From positions 4,972,001-5,036,000 of the forward strand of contig CATNEN010000039.1 of assembly GCA_950097015.1 (NCBI GenBank): a stretch of DNA of 64,000 nt, read 5' to 3'. This DNA is from Macrostomum hystrix (lineage: Eukaryota; Platyhelminthes; Macrostomidae). The notes beneath the pieces are model-generated. The model searched no databases. It was not told the origin of the DNA and saw only the letters and a program-made list of their open reading frames with translations. Position numbers and translations under genes: made by a program. Shown in pieces: positions 11,968-23,812 of this stretch (position 1 is the stretch's first letter; each line of letters starts with the position of its first letter).

Positions 11968-14900
11968 TCAGACAATGCTATCCGACATTTTACTAGACCG
12001 CCTATTGTTAAAGCCAATTAGCGACAGCGCCGCCCGACTGACATTGAAATGATGCCGATGGAGCAGCTTGGACAGCTCCGAAATCCAGAACACAGTGGAG
12101 CACAGACAGACCAGGAAAATCAGGTCTGAAATTATTACCATTTTTAAATAATTTAAATATAGAACATAATTTTGCTACATACTACTTCAAGTGAAAGTAC
12201 TGCAGTGCGGATAATTTCGGAAAAATCTAGAATAAGCTTTGTTTAACAAACTTTACTGCATCTTCACGCCACGTGCCTCGAATAGTGACCAAATGAGTTG
12301 ATTGCATAATCTGATACTGAGAATGTGTGAAGGTAACCAACGAACTAGCAGCGGCTCTAAATTATTATATTCAAGGTGCAACTATCAATAATTATTTATC
12401 GAATCAGAGCTCCGAAAAGGCAACATTACGCAATCAGACAGATGGCCGCGTATACAAACGGAATGCAGCGTGCTATAGTTTTAGATTTTTTAACCTAATT
12501 AGCAGTACAAGTGATTGCAACTGTGGGCTCACCTAGTCAGAAAATAATTAAAACTTAACTTACTAACTAATCTATAATAGGAAGTTGGTGGCAGAGCGGT
12601 TAACGCGTTTGCCTCTCGCACCACGGTCTCAAAGTTCGATTCCACGGCGAGGCCACATTTATTTGGGGCGCAGCCGCGGAGAGAAGGCTTGGGGGCTTGT
12701 CGTGCAATTTACGCCCTTGAGGGCGAACCTCCAAGGCACAGTGAAGTGTACACTGCCTGACAATGAGAAAGTCAGGGCAGATGTACACACCTGTGTGAGC
12801 GTGTGCCTGCGTACAGTATCTGTGTGCGTGTGTGCTCAGGAGTCAGCGAAATGGGCAGAATTGCCTCCTCGCTGGCTGCGGGTCTAGTGTCACCAAATGA
12901 TGCGCCATTGCCCGCAGCCCTCCTGCAATTATTATTATTATTATTATAGTGGACTGGAGAGAAATTATAGTGGAGAGAAAAGTGATAGATTCAGAGAGAA
13001 AAGTGACGAGATTCAGAGAGAAAAGTGACGAGATTCATAGAGAAAACTGACGATATTCAGAGAGAAAAGTGATGAGATTCGGAGAGAAAAGTCATGAGAT
13101 TCAGAGAGAAAAGTGACGAGATTCAGAGAGAAAAGTGACGAGATTCATAGAGAAAACTGACGATATTCAGAGAGAAAAGTGATGAGATTCGGAGAGAAAA
13201 GTCATGAGATTCAGAGAGAAAAGTGATGAGATTCAGAAAGAGAAAAGTGATGAGATTCAGAGAGAAAGGTGGCGAGATTTAGAGAGAAAAGTGACGAGAT
13301 TCAGAGAGAAAGGTGACGAGATTCAGAGAGAAAAGTGATGAGATTCGGAGAGAAAAGTGACGACATTCAGAGAGAAAAGTGACGAGATTCAGAGAGAAAA
13401 GTGATGAGATTCAGAGAGAAAAGTGACGAGATTTAGAGAGAAAAGTGACGAGATTCAGAGAGAAAGGTGATGAGATTCGGAGAGAAAAGTCATGAGATTC
13501 AGAGAAAACTGACGACATTCAGAGAGAAAAGTGACGAGATTCAGAGAGAAAGGTGGCGAGATTTAGAGAGAAAAGTGACGAGATTCAGAGAGAAAGGTGA
13601 CGAGATTCAGAGAGAAAAGTGATGAGATTCGGAGAGAAAAGTGACGACATTCAGAGAGAAAAGTGACGAGATTCAGAGAGAAAAGTGATGAGATTCAGAG
13701 AGAAAGGTGATGAGATTCGGAGAGAAAAGTGATGAGATTCAGAGAAAACTGACGACATTCAGAGAGAAAAGTGACGAGATTCAGAGAGAAAGGTGGCGAG
13801 ATTTAGAGAGAAAAGTGACGAGATTCAGAGAGAAAAGTGACGAGATTCAGAGAGAAAAGTGATGAGATTCGGAGAGAAAAGTGACGACATTCAGAGAGAA
13901 AAGTGACGAGATTCAGAGAGAAAAGTGATGAGATTCAGAGAGAAAAGTGACGAGATTCAGAGAGAAAGGTGATGAGATTCGGAGAGAAAAGTGATGAGAT
14001 TCAGAGAAAAGTGACGACATTCAGAGAGAAAAGTGACGAGATTCAGAGAGAAAAGTGATGAGATTCAGAGAGAAAAGTGACGAGATTTAGAGAGAAACAG
14101 AGATTTAGAGAGAAAAACGATGAGATTCGGAGAGAAAAAGTGAGAGTTAGAGAGAATAACAATGCGATTCTGAGTGGAAAAGAGTGAGATTTGGAGTATT
14201 TTATGCGAAATAAAATAGGAATGCTTTCAGCTGAAATATATTTGGCTTTAAAAAGATGGCTCTAAAGAAGCACACAGCAGTGTCAGTCATGGAATAGCAA
14301 TAACGGCCCCGCAGTTAACTCACCCGTAGCGTAGAGAGCCTCGGTCTGGAAGATGGCCTGAAACGGTGGCACATAGATGACCAGCAGCTGACCAATCAAA
14401 GACAGGCCAACAGCCACGCAGAAGGTACGATTGGAGAATATGCCGATGGTGAAGATCGACTTGGACTTTGATCGGCACGACAGGGCGTTGAACATGTCGA
14501 ATAGGACAAAGCAAGTGAAGGTCATCGTCGTATCGCGCGGAGTGACCTGAAGTTTTGCGAGGAATTCAAGGAAATTGAATGAATTATACCATGGATCGAG
14601 GAACTGGGATAGGATTTAAAAAACTAATCAGGGAACTCGAATAAGATTATAAAATTGATTTAAAAAGGGGTAGGATTACGAAATGGATTAAGAAACTGGG
14701 ATATGATTAACCCTAGGATTAAGGAACTGGGATAGGATTAACCCATGGATTAAAGAACTGGGATTGTGTAAACCCATGGATCAAGGAACTGGGATTGGAT
14801 TAACCCATGGGTTAAAGAACTGGGATTGGGTAAACCCATGGATCAAGGAACTGGGATTGTGTAAACCCATGGATCAAGGAACTGGGATTGGATTAACCCA

Positions 14901-17900
14901 TGGGTTAAAGAACTGGGATTGGGTAAACCCATGGATCAAGGAACTGGGATTGGATTAACCCATGGATTAAAGAACTGGGATTGGGTAAACCCATGGATCA
15001 AGGAACTGGGATTGGATTAACCCATGGATTAAAGAACTGGGATTGTGTAAACCCATGGATCAAGGAACTGGGATTGGATTAACCCATGGGTTAAAGAACT
15101 GGGATTGGGTAAACCCATGGATCAAGGAACTGGGATTGGATTAACCCATGGATTAAAGAACTGGGATTGGGTAAACCCATGGATCAAGGAACTGGGATTG
15201 GATTAACCCATGGATTAAAGAACTGGGATTGGGTAAACCCATGGATCAAGGAACTGGGATTGGATTAACCCATGGGTTAAAGAAACTGGAATTGGATTAA
15301 CCCATGGATTAAGGAACTGGGATTGGGTAAACCCATGGATCAAGGAACTGGGATTGGATTAACCCATGGGTTAAAGAAACTGGAATTGGATTAACCCATG
15401 GATTAAGAAACTGGGATTTGATTAACCCATGGATTAAAGAACTGGAATATAACAACAATATTATATTCCTGGCATGGGATTATACTATACATGATTATTC
15501 AAAGGTTATTGCATTAGCGGATTTCATAGGAAAAAGTATTTTAAACCCACCTTATTGTCGCTCATCTCTCGATGGAACACAAACAGAGTTCCTGCCACAA
15601 TGACTGCAGCAGAGCGCAGCACACCAACAAGTAGTTCAACTGGCAGCACGGAGTCCGAGGGTCGTCTCGGCGGTTTTCGGCGCAGGTCAGGATCCAGCGG
15701 TTCCACGCCGAGCGATTGTGCCGGTGGACCGTCCATTAAGATGTTAATCCACAGGATCTGCATGGCATTCAAAGGGCTGGGCAGGTTGAACAACGTTGCC
15801 ATGGTAACCAAGGTAAGCGCCGCAATGCTAGTTGACAATTGGAAGCGGATAAAGCAGCGAATATTGTGAAAGATGGCTTTGCCCTCCTCCACAGCCGCCA
15901 AGATGGTCTGAAAGTGATCATCGATGAGGATCATGTCCGCTGCCTCCTTCGACACCTCCGTGCCCATCAGGCCCATGGCGATGCCTATGTCAGCGGCCTT
16001 CAGCGCTACAGCGTCGTTGACACCGTCGCCTGTCATGGCCACCACTTTGCCGATGCCCTGTTGGGTTTAGGATGGGCTGGCTAGTTAGGTGTTTATTACC
16101 CTGCATTCAGTCATGAGAACAGGCATGGGATCTATATCATCTGCATCCTTCAGTACATAACCCTCTGTATCCAGTCACGGGATCAGTCATAACCCTCTCT
16201 ATACAAGTCATGGGATCAGTCATAACCTCTCCATACAAGTCATGGAATCAGTCATAACCTCTCCATACAAGTCATGTAATCAGTCATAACCCTCTCCATA
16301 CAAGTCATGGGATCAGTCATAACCCTCTCCATACAAGTCATGGAATCAGTCATAACCTCTCCATACAAGTCATGGGATCAGTCATAACCCTCTCCATACA
16401 AGTCATGGAATCAGTCATAACCTCTCCATACAAGTCATGTAATCAGTCATAACCCTCTCCATACAAGTCATGGGATCAGTCATAACCCTCTCCATACAAG
16501 TCATGGAATCAGTCATAACCTCGCCATACAAGTCATGGGATCAGTCATAACCTCTCCATACAAGTCATGGGATCAGTCGTAACCCTTTAAAACTGTCAAA
16601 GAATTCGAAATTTCCCAGAAATGCAGCCGCGGACAGACCTGGAAGGCGCGCACAATTTTATTCTTATGCCGCGGGCTGGTCCTGTAGAAAATGCGAGCCT
16701 CCGGGATGCGCGGATCGTCCGGCTGCATAGAATCCAATTGCTCTCCGCTGATTGGCTGGCCGGCACCGCCAGAGATGCCCAGTTGGCGCGCTATGGCGCA
16801 TGCGGTTTCCATAGCGTCTCCGGTAACCATGGTAACAAGTACGCCGGACTGTTGCAGATAGCGCACAGAGTCTTTCACACCCGGCCTAGGTGGGTCTAGC
16901 AGGCCAACGAGTCCGCAGAAGGTCAGGCTCTGCTGATCCGGCCCGAAGGCCAATCCCAGCACTCGGAGGCCACCTAAGCCCAGCTGAGCGGCCCAATCAT
17001 TGATGCGCGCCTCCTGGTCGGCATTCATGGCTTCGAGCTGGCCGCGCTCGCCCCAGTATCCAGTGCAGGTGCGAACCAAGCGATCTACGGCGCCCTTTAC
17101 AAAGTACACTGTTGACGGCTGGTCCTGGCAACGGGTGAGGAATGCGACAATGGCATGATTATGTACACATTATGCAAATGTGTTTGAAGAATCAGAGCCT
17201 GATCTACTATGTACATTCGCTAGTCCAATTAGAGCCTGATCTACTATGTACATTCGCTAGTCCAATTAGAGCCTGATCTACTATGTACATTCGCTAGTCC
17301 AATTAGAGCCTGATCTACTATGTACATTCGCTAGTCCAATTAGAGCCTGATCTACTATGTACATTCTCTAGTCCAATCAGAGACTGATCTACTATGTACA
17401 TTGTCTAGTCCAATTAGAGCCTGATCTACTATGTATATTCTCTAGTCCGTCCAATCAGAAAATGATACGCTATGTACATTATTTAGACCAATCAGAGACT
17501 GATAAAATTTTGTACAGGATCTACACAATGAGATCAATGTAAAGTTTTTATTTGCGCATGAGCAAAGCTTAGGCACAACTCGTGAAAGCGAATTCGAAAT
17601 CGAAACAAGAAAATTTCTTAAACTAAGAAACGAAGTCTATGCCCTGAAATCTATCATTGATAAAAAGCAAAAATTATAAATAATTATTGAGATGTCAAAA
17701 GCAAGAGTGGAATCAGCGTAATTCTTTTCAATAAAAACTTTCAAACTCACATGGCGTCTGGGCTAAAATTGAAAGTGGTGATAATAAAGAGCCTTTTAAC
17801 AGTTGCTTTAGTAATTTAACAGCAAATTAATTATATAATAATAATTGCAGGAGGGCTGCGAAAAGTGGCGCATCATTTGGTGACACTGGACCTGCAGCCA

Positions 17901-20900
17901 GCGAGGAGGCAATTCTGCCCATTCCGCTGACTCCTGAGCACACGCGCACACAGTTACCGTACGCAGGCACACACGCACACAGGGTGTGTACATCTGCCCT
18001 GACTTTCTCATCGTCAGGCAGTGTACACTCTCACTGTACCTTAAAAGTTAAACCTCAAAGGCGTAAATTGCACGAAAGGCCCCAAAGCCTTCTCTCCACG
18101 GCTGCACCCCCAAATGAATGTGGCCTCGCCGCGGAATCGAGCTCAGGGACCTTGGTCTTAGGAAAGACTGCGCTGCCACTTAATCATCAATATTAAGCAG
18201 CATTTAAACACCGAGACATTAAGTGAACTCACAACCGAGCTGTCACCGGGGCTGATCTTTCGTTCGCACTTCACCATCATGAGCTTGGTGTCCGAGTTGA
18301 ACGGCCACTCTTGAATGCGAGTGTAGTCCTGCTTCAGACGGTCGCCGTTTAACTAGAATTAAAGGAAGCCGACAAAGGATGCAGTACTTTAGACAGGCTG
18401 CGCATGGACTGGCATTTATGCAGACACACAGAATACACAAAGAGGGCAATCAGAAGAACTGACAGATATTCAGACACTCCGGACAGACAGACTGACACTC
18501 CGGACAGACAGACTGACACTCCGGACAGACAGACTGACACTCCGGACAGACAGACAGACACTCAGGACAGACAGACAGACACTCCGGACAGACAGACAGA
18601 CACTCAGGACAGAAAGACATACACTCAGGACAGACAGACAGACACTCCGGACAGACAGACAGACAGTCAGAACAGAAAGACAGACACTCAGGACAGAAAG
18701 AAAGACACTCAGGAGTGACGGACAGACAGACACTCCGGACAGAAAGACAGACACTCAGGAGTGACGGACAGACAGACACTCCGGACAGAAAGACAGACAC
18801 TCAGGAGTGACGGACAGACTGTAGAGACGGACCTTGGCAACTAGAGTGACCAGCGCTCCCTCGGTGGGCTGTCCATGGAGCTCGTTGCCCCTGATCTCGG
18901 CATTGTTGCAGCAGGAGGCGGCCAGGCAGAGCCAGCGGAGGGCGTTGGACGAAGCTGCGGTCAGCCGGGCTCCGGTGGCTTCGGCGACAACCTCGCCAGG
19001 CGCCGTGTAGCCGACGCCACTGACCGCGGCAGCAACGCCATCCGAGGTGACAAGCCGGGTGACGGTCATCTCATTCTGGGTCAGGGTGCCAGTTTTATCC
19101 GAGCACACAACATTGACGCAGCCGAGAGTTTCAACAACTGGCAGCTTTTTAACAATGGCATTACGCTTAGCCATGCGCATGACGCCAATAGCCAGGGTGA
19201 CCGTCACCACAATGGGCAGGCCCTCGGGTATGGCGGCAACAGCCAGGCTGACGCCAATCTGGAACATCTCCAGCATGTGGCGGCGCTGCAGCAGGCCGAT
19301 GACTATGATGCCGGCGATGATGCACAGGCTGTAGAAGCTCAGCTGCTTGCCCAACCGGTCCATGTTGCGCTGCAGCGGAGTCTTCGGCGCCTCCTCCTCC
19401 TGCATGGCGCGGAAAATGTCGCCGAAGGCGCTCTCCTCGCCAGTGCAGATGACGACACCTTTGCCAGAGCCGCACCTGCGAATTACAAATGCGAAATGCG
19501 AAATTCTCAATACTGTTCTAAATTCCTCAGTGCTCTATCTTTAATCCTTGTTAAAAAATCATTTATCCATGTCTGAAATCCTTAATCAATGTCAGGAATC
19601 CTTAATCCATGTCAGAAATCCTTAATCCATGTCAGGAATCCTTAATCCATGTCAGAAATCCTTAATCCAGGTCAGGAATCCTTAATCCATGTCAGAAATC
19701 CTTAATCCATGTCAGGAATCCCTAATACATGTCTGGAGTCCTTAATACATCTCAGAAATCCTTAATCTATGTCAGAAATCCTTAATCAATGTCTGGAATC
19801 CTTAACCCATCGCTGGAATCCTTAATCCATGTCAAAAATTTTAATCCATGTCTGGAACTCTTTATCCATGCCTGAAATCGTTATTCATTATCAGAAATCT
19901 AATGTTCTCAATCTCTATATCAAGTCCCTAGATCCCTAGACCCCAATACAGAACTTGATCCGCAATCTCTAGACGCCAGTGACCCGCGGTCGCACCTGAC
20001 CAGCGTGCCGGTAAATGCGCAGTTCTTCAATCCCACAACTGTGCCGCCGGTGCCAACGGCCGATTCGGAAAGCTGGCCGGCCAACTTCAGCACCGGGTCG
20101 TTTTCGCCGGTGAAGCTGGCTTCATCAATCCGCAAATCAGTGGACTCAAACACTCGAATGTCTGCTGGCACCCGGCAGCCGATATTCAGGTGTACAACAT
20201 CGCCTGGTACAAGGTCGCGAGCGTAGAGAAATTGAAGAACACCGGAACGAAGGCAGTAACACTTGTAGGGCACCAGCTTCTTCAGGGCGCTCAATGCCTT
20301 CTCGGATCTGGAGTAAAATCAATGCTTAGTTTGATAATGCCACTTCATTAGTGTTGTCAGTTTCCGTTAATTGAGATTTATAACTGAATGCACTTAATAA
20401 TATATAAGCTTCAGGGAATCTGATGCTCCGAATATATATAATCTGAGGATATTAATAACGTAGATGAGGATCTGAATCAGGTAGATGAGGATCTGAATCA
20501 GGTAGATGAGGATCTGAATCAGGTAGATGAGGATCTGAATCAGGTAGATGAGGATCTGAATCAGGTAGATGAGGATCTGAATCAGGTAGATGAGGATCTG
20601 AATCAGGTAGATGAGGATCTGAATCAGGTAGATGAGGATCTGAATCAGGTAGATGAGGATCTGAATCAGGTAGATGAGGATCTGAATCAGGTAGATGAGG
20701 ATCTGAATCAGGTAGATGAGGATCTGAATCAGGCAGATGAGGATCTGAATCAGGTAGATGAGGATCTGAATCAGGTAGATGAGGATCTGAATCAGGTAGA
20801 TGAGGATCTGAATCAGGTAGACGAGGATCTGAATCAGGTAGATGAGGATCTGGATCAGGTAGACAAGGATAAGAATCCTGGAATAATAATTGCGACACAT

Positions 20901-23495
20901 GCGTTGATTATAGATTGACAAAAAAGCGAACCTGTACTCCTGTATGAATGCCACGGTGACAACAATGACAATAGCCAGGGAGATGCTGATGGCATCGTCC
21001 AGTTGGCGCATTAGAACGCTGATCACAGCGGAGCAGAGGAGAAGCAGAATCATGGGATTCTTGAACTGCTCCAGATATTTTTGCCACAGCGGATCGTCGG
21101 GCGGCGATTCGATCTCGTTCGGACCGAAGCGCTTCAGTCGGGCCTCGGCGTCCGCCTGCATCAGACCGTCGCGCAGGCTGGTCCGCAGGCTGCCGGCCAC
21201 CTCGTCAATGCTGCGAGTGGCTGCCTGATGCGCCTTCAGGCTGAACACCTGAGAAAGGCGAGATTAGGCGACAGTGACATTGAGCAACAGAGGCTAATTC
21301 TGACGGGAGTCTAATATAGATTTTTTGGGATTTTTGAATTTGATATCTATTTTTTTAAGATCAGGGAAACTGATATCGATTTTTGGGATTATGAAATATA
21401 ATATAGATTTTTGGAATTTTGGAATCTAATATCGATTCTTAGGATCATGGAATCTAATATCGATTCTTGGGATTATGGAATCTGATATCGATTCTTGGGA
21501 TTATGGAATCTGATATCGATTCTTGGGATTATGGAATCTGATATCGATTCTTGGGATTATGGAATCTGATATTGATTCTTGGGATTATGGAATCTAATAT
21601 CGATTCTTGGGGTCATGGAATCTGATATAGATTCTTGGGATTATGGAATCTAATATCGATTCTTTGGATCATGGAATCTAATATCGATTCTTGGGGTCAT
21701 GGAATCTGATATAGATTCTTGGGATTATGGAATCTAATATCGATTCTTGGGGTCATGGAATCTGATATAGATTCTTGGGATTATGGAATCGGATATAGAT
21801 TCTTGGGATTATGGAATCTGATATCGATTCTTGGGATCATTGAATCTGATATAGATTCTTAGGATTATGGAATCTGATATCGATTCTTGGGATCATGGAA
21901 TCGGATATAGATTCTTGGGATTATGGAATCTAATATCGATTCTTTGGATCATGGAATCTAATATCGATTCTTGGGGTCATGGAATCTGATATAGATTCTT
22001 GGGATTATGGAATCTGATATCGATTCTTAGGATCATGGAATCTGATATAGATTCTTGGGATTATGTAATCTGATATTGATTCTGGGGGTCATGGAATCTA
22101 ATATCGATTCTTGGGATTATGGAACCTGATATCGATTTTTGGGATCATTGAATCTGATATCGATTCTTGGGATCATGGAATCTGATATCGATTTTTGGGA
22201 TCATGGAATCTAATATCGATTCTTGGGATCATGGAATCGGATATAGATTCTTGGGATTATGGAATCTGATATCGATTCTTAGGATCATGGAATCTGATAT
22301 AGATTCTTGGGATTATGTAATCTGATATCAATTCTTGGGATCATGGAATTTAATATCGATTCTTGGGATTATGGAATCTGATATTGATTCTTGGGATTAT
22401 GGAATCTAATATCGATTCTTGGGGTCATGGAATCTGATATAGATTCTTGGGATTATGGAATCTAATATCGATTCTTTGGATCATGGAATCTAATATCGAT
22501 TCTTGGGGTCATGGAATCTGATATAGATTCTTGGGATTATGGAATCTAATATCGATTCTTGGGGTCATGGAATCTGATATAGATTCTTGGGATTATGGAA
22601 TCTGATATTGATTCTGGGGGTCATGGAATCTAATATCGATTCTTGGGATTATGGAATCTGATATCGATTCTTGGGATCATTGAATCTGATATAGATTCTT
22701 AGGATTATGGAATCGGATATAGATTCTTGGGATTATGGAATCTGATATCGATTCTTGGGATCATTGAATCTGATATAGATTCTTAGGATTATGGAATCTG
22801 ATATCGATTCTTAGGATCATGGAATCTGATATCGATTCTTAGGATTATGGAATCTGATATCGATTCTTGGGGTCATGGAATCTGATATAGATTCTTGGGA
22901 TTATGGAATCTAATATCGATTCTTTGGATCATGGAATCTAATATCGATTCTTGGGGTCATGGAATCTGATATAGATTCTTGGGATTATGGAATCTAATAT
23001 CGATTCTTGGGGTCATGGAATCTGATATCGATTCTTGGGGTCATGGAATCTGATATAGATTCTTGGGATTATGGAATCTAATATCGATTCTTTGGATCAT
23101 GGAATCTGATATCGATTCTTGGGATTATGGAATCTGATATAGATATTTTAGGATTTGGAATCTTATGTCCTTGGGATCATGGAATCTGATATAGATTCCT
23201 GGGATTATGGAATCTGATATTGATTCTTGGGATCATTGAATCTGATATAGATATTTTAGGATTTGGAATCTTATGTCCTTGGGATCATGGAATCGAATCA
23301 ACAAATCTTTTCTTCGTATTCCCATACTGTCAACCCATTTCCCAAAAAAATCACCTGCATATCTAGCTGCTCGCTTTTGTCCAGGTTCAGTTCGGTATCA
23401 GACAACAGAGACAAGGACACTGCAGAGGCTGTTGCTGTGTTGGCGGAAGCGGGCGTGCTTGTCATCTGAGCACAACTGGAGTCGGACAGAGGCAA
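11968..23495 (-). CDS. ATP2C1: Secretory-pathway Ca2+/Mn2+-transporting P-type ATPase (SPCA/PMR1 family)
   Basis: Nine exons join in phase: 23495-23355, 21248-20932, 20307-19996, 19475-18833, 18352-18233, 17124-16639, 16057-15551, 14546-14324 and 12125-11968. The product is about 968 residues; human SPCA1 is about 920. The enzyme pumps Ca2+ and Mn2+ into the Golgi. Visible are the N-terminal cation-ATPase region ([16 protein letters not shown]), the TGEN actuator loop, M4 AAIPEGLP (about 340), the phosphorylation site [12 protein letters not shown] (Asp about 383), nucleotide-domain FVKGA, SPRHKNK, the hinge TGDGVND (682-688), M5 [11 protein letters not shown] and M6 [17 protein letters not shown]. 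The M6 Gln linked to Mn2+ transport in PMR1 is kept. The short last exon codes M10 ([15 protein letters not shown]) and a basic tail. The N-terminus (47 residues, Ser/Thr/Ala-rich) is not conserved, so the start could instead be the Met 10 codons in. Every intron carries its own minisatellite, and introns 5 and 8 also carry a SINE. Confidence 0.96.
12581..12948 (+). mobile_element. tRNA-derived SINE, full-length reference copy (ATPase intron 8)
   Basis: The head looks like a class II (Ser/Leu) tRNA: A box TGGCAGAGCGGTTAACG near 12588 and B box GTTCGATTCC near 12633. A body of about 230 bp follows, with CGCGGAGAGAAGGCTTGGGG, GACAATGAGAAAGTCAGGGC and a TGTGTG-rich stretch. The end is CCTCCTGCAATT and an (ATT)n tail at about 12928-12948. 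It codes no protein. The copy is antisense to the host gene. At least six other copies lie in the window. Confidence 0.93.
12960..14160. repeat. 22-bp purine-rich minisatellite, ATPase intron 8
   Basis: About 54 units of GAGATTCAGAGAGAAAAGTG plus AC, with variants GGCGAGATTTAGAG, CGACATTC and ATTCGG. Variant blocks recur; the GGTGGCGAGATTT marker lies near 13269, 13552 and 13792. The plus strand is strongly purine-biased. Confidence 0.93.
14600..15450. repeat. 31-bp minisatellite, ATPase intron 7
   Basis: About 27 units of 31 bp around AACTGGGATTGGATTAACCC and ATGGATTAAAG, alternating with a GGGTAAACCCATGGATCAAG form. The left edge is degenerate. The array fills most of the intron 14547-15550. 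Confidence 0.93.
16085..16585. repeat. 32/33-bp minisatellite, ATPase intron 6
   Basis: About 15 units of CATAACCCTCTCCATACAAG with TCATGGGATCAGT. A one-base difference (CCTCTCC versus CCCTCTCC) gives alternating 32- and 33-bp units. Confidence 0.93.
17180..17500. repeat. 37-bp minisatellite, ATPase intron 5
   Basis: About eight units of 37 bp around TAGAGCCTGATCTACTATGT, near-perfect at the left and decaying to the right. Confidence 0.92.
17838..18183 (-). mobile_element. tRNA-derived SINE, near full length (ATPase intron 5)
   Basis: Reverse complement of the family consensus. The ATT-type tail lies at 17838-17850, the body in the middle, and the head with a B-box-like GCTCGATTCC near 18140. 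The A-box region (GTGGCAGCGCAGTC) is degenerate. It lies sense to the host ATPase gene. Divergence from the 12581 copy by substitutions and short indels is visible throughout. Confidence 0.9.
18466..18825. repeat. 20-23-bp minisatellite, ATPase intron 4
   Basis: Units of ACACTCCGGACAGACAGACT and ACACTCAGGACAGAAAGAC type. At the right end they are organised into a 46-bp composite with GGAGTGACGGACAG. The array ends within about 10 bp of the exon 4 donor at 18832. Confidence 0.9.
19555..19885. repeat. 20-bp minisatellite, ATPase intron 3
   Basis: About 16 units of AATCCTTAATCCATGTCAGA, alternating CAGAAATCC and CAGGAATCC, and decaying at both edges. Confidence 0.92.
20462..20870. repeat. 21-bp minisatellite, ATPase intron 2
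   Basis: Nineteen almost identical 21-bp units of GGTAGATGAGGATCTGAATC plus A. Near-perfect identity suggests recent expansion. Because 21 is a multiple of three, long frames cross it. Confidence 0.95.
21320..23290. repeat. 28-bp minisatellite, ATPase intron 1, about 1.9 kb
   Basis: About 68 units of ATGGAATCTGATATCGATTC plus TTGGGATT, with many repeated variant strings (ATAG for ATCG, GGTC for GATT). It fills nearly all of intron 21249-23354. Confidence 0.95.
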
Positions 23496-23812
23496 TGCTG
23501 CATGCGGACTAGCTGCTGCGGCTCAGATAACAACAGGCTGAGTAAAGCTGAGAGAAATTGCTCTGCAGCGGAGAAAGGGTAAATAGTATGCTTGGAAATG
23601 CAAATAACCAGTGTCTTGTTATTTTCCCACTGCTCCCCGTTGCCCCACACTATACTAGTGCGCTTTCTAAATTTCATATCGCTGGTCAGTTAATTGTATC
23701 GCTTCTACTCACTGAACTTCTCAAATGTATCTCACTTCTGTCTCCCAAATCTCTTTTTATCTCTTCAATCTGAATTATTTTGTCTCGCCAATCTATCTCC
23801 TTCTGTCCCTGC

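Noticed and set aside
12581-12660. Functional tRNA gene
   Set aside because: A and B boxes exist but the arms do not pair as a cloverleaf, and the head is fused to a repeated SINE body.
12585-12887. Protein frame over the SINE
   Set aside because: It lies wholly inside the SINE, and the other copies do not keep the frame.
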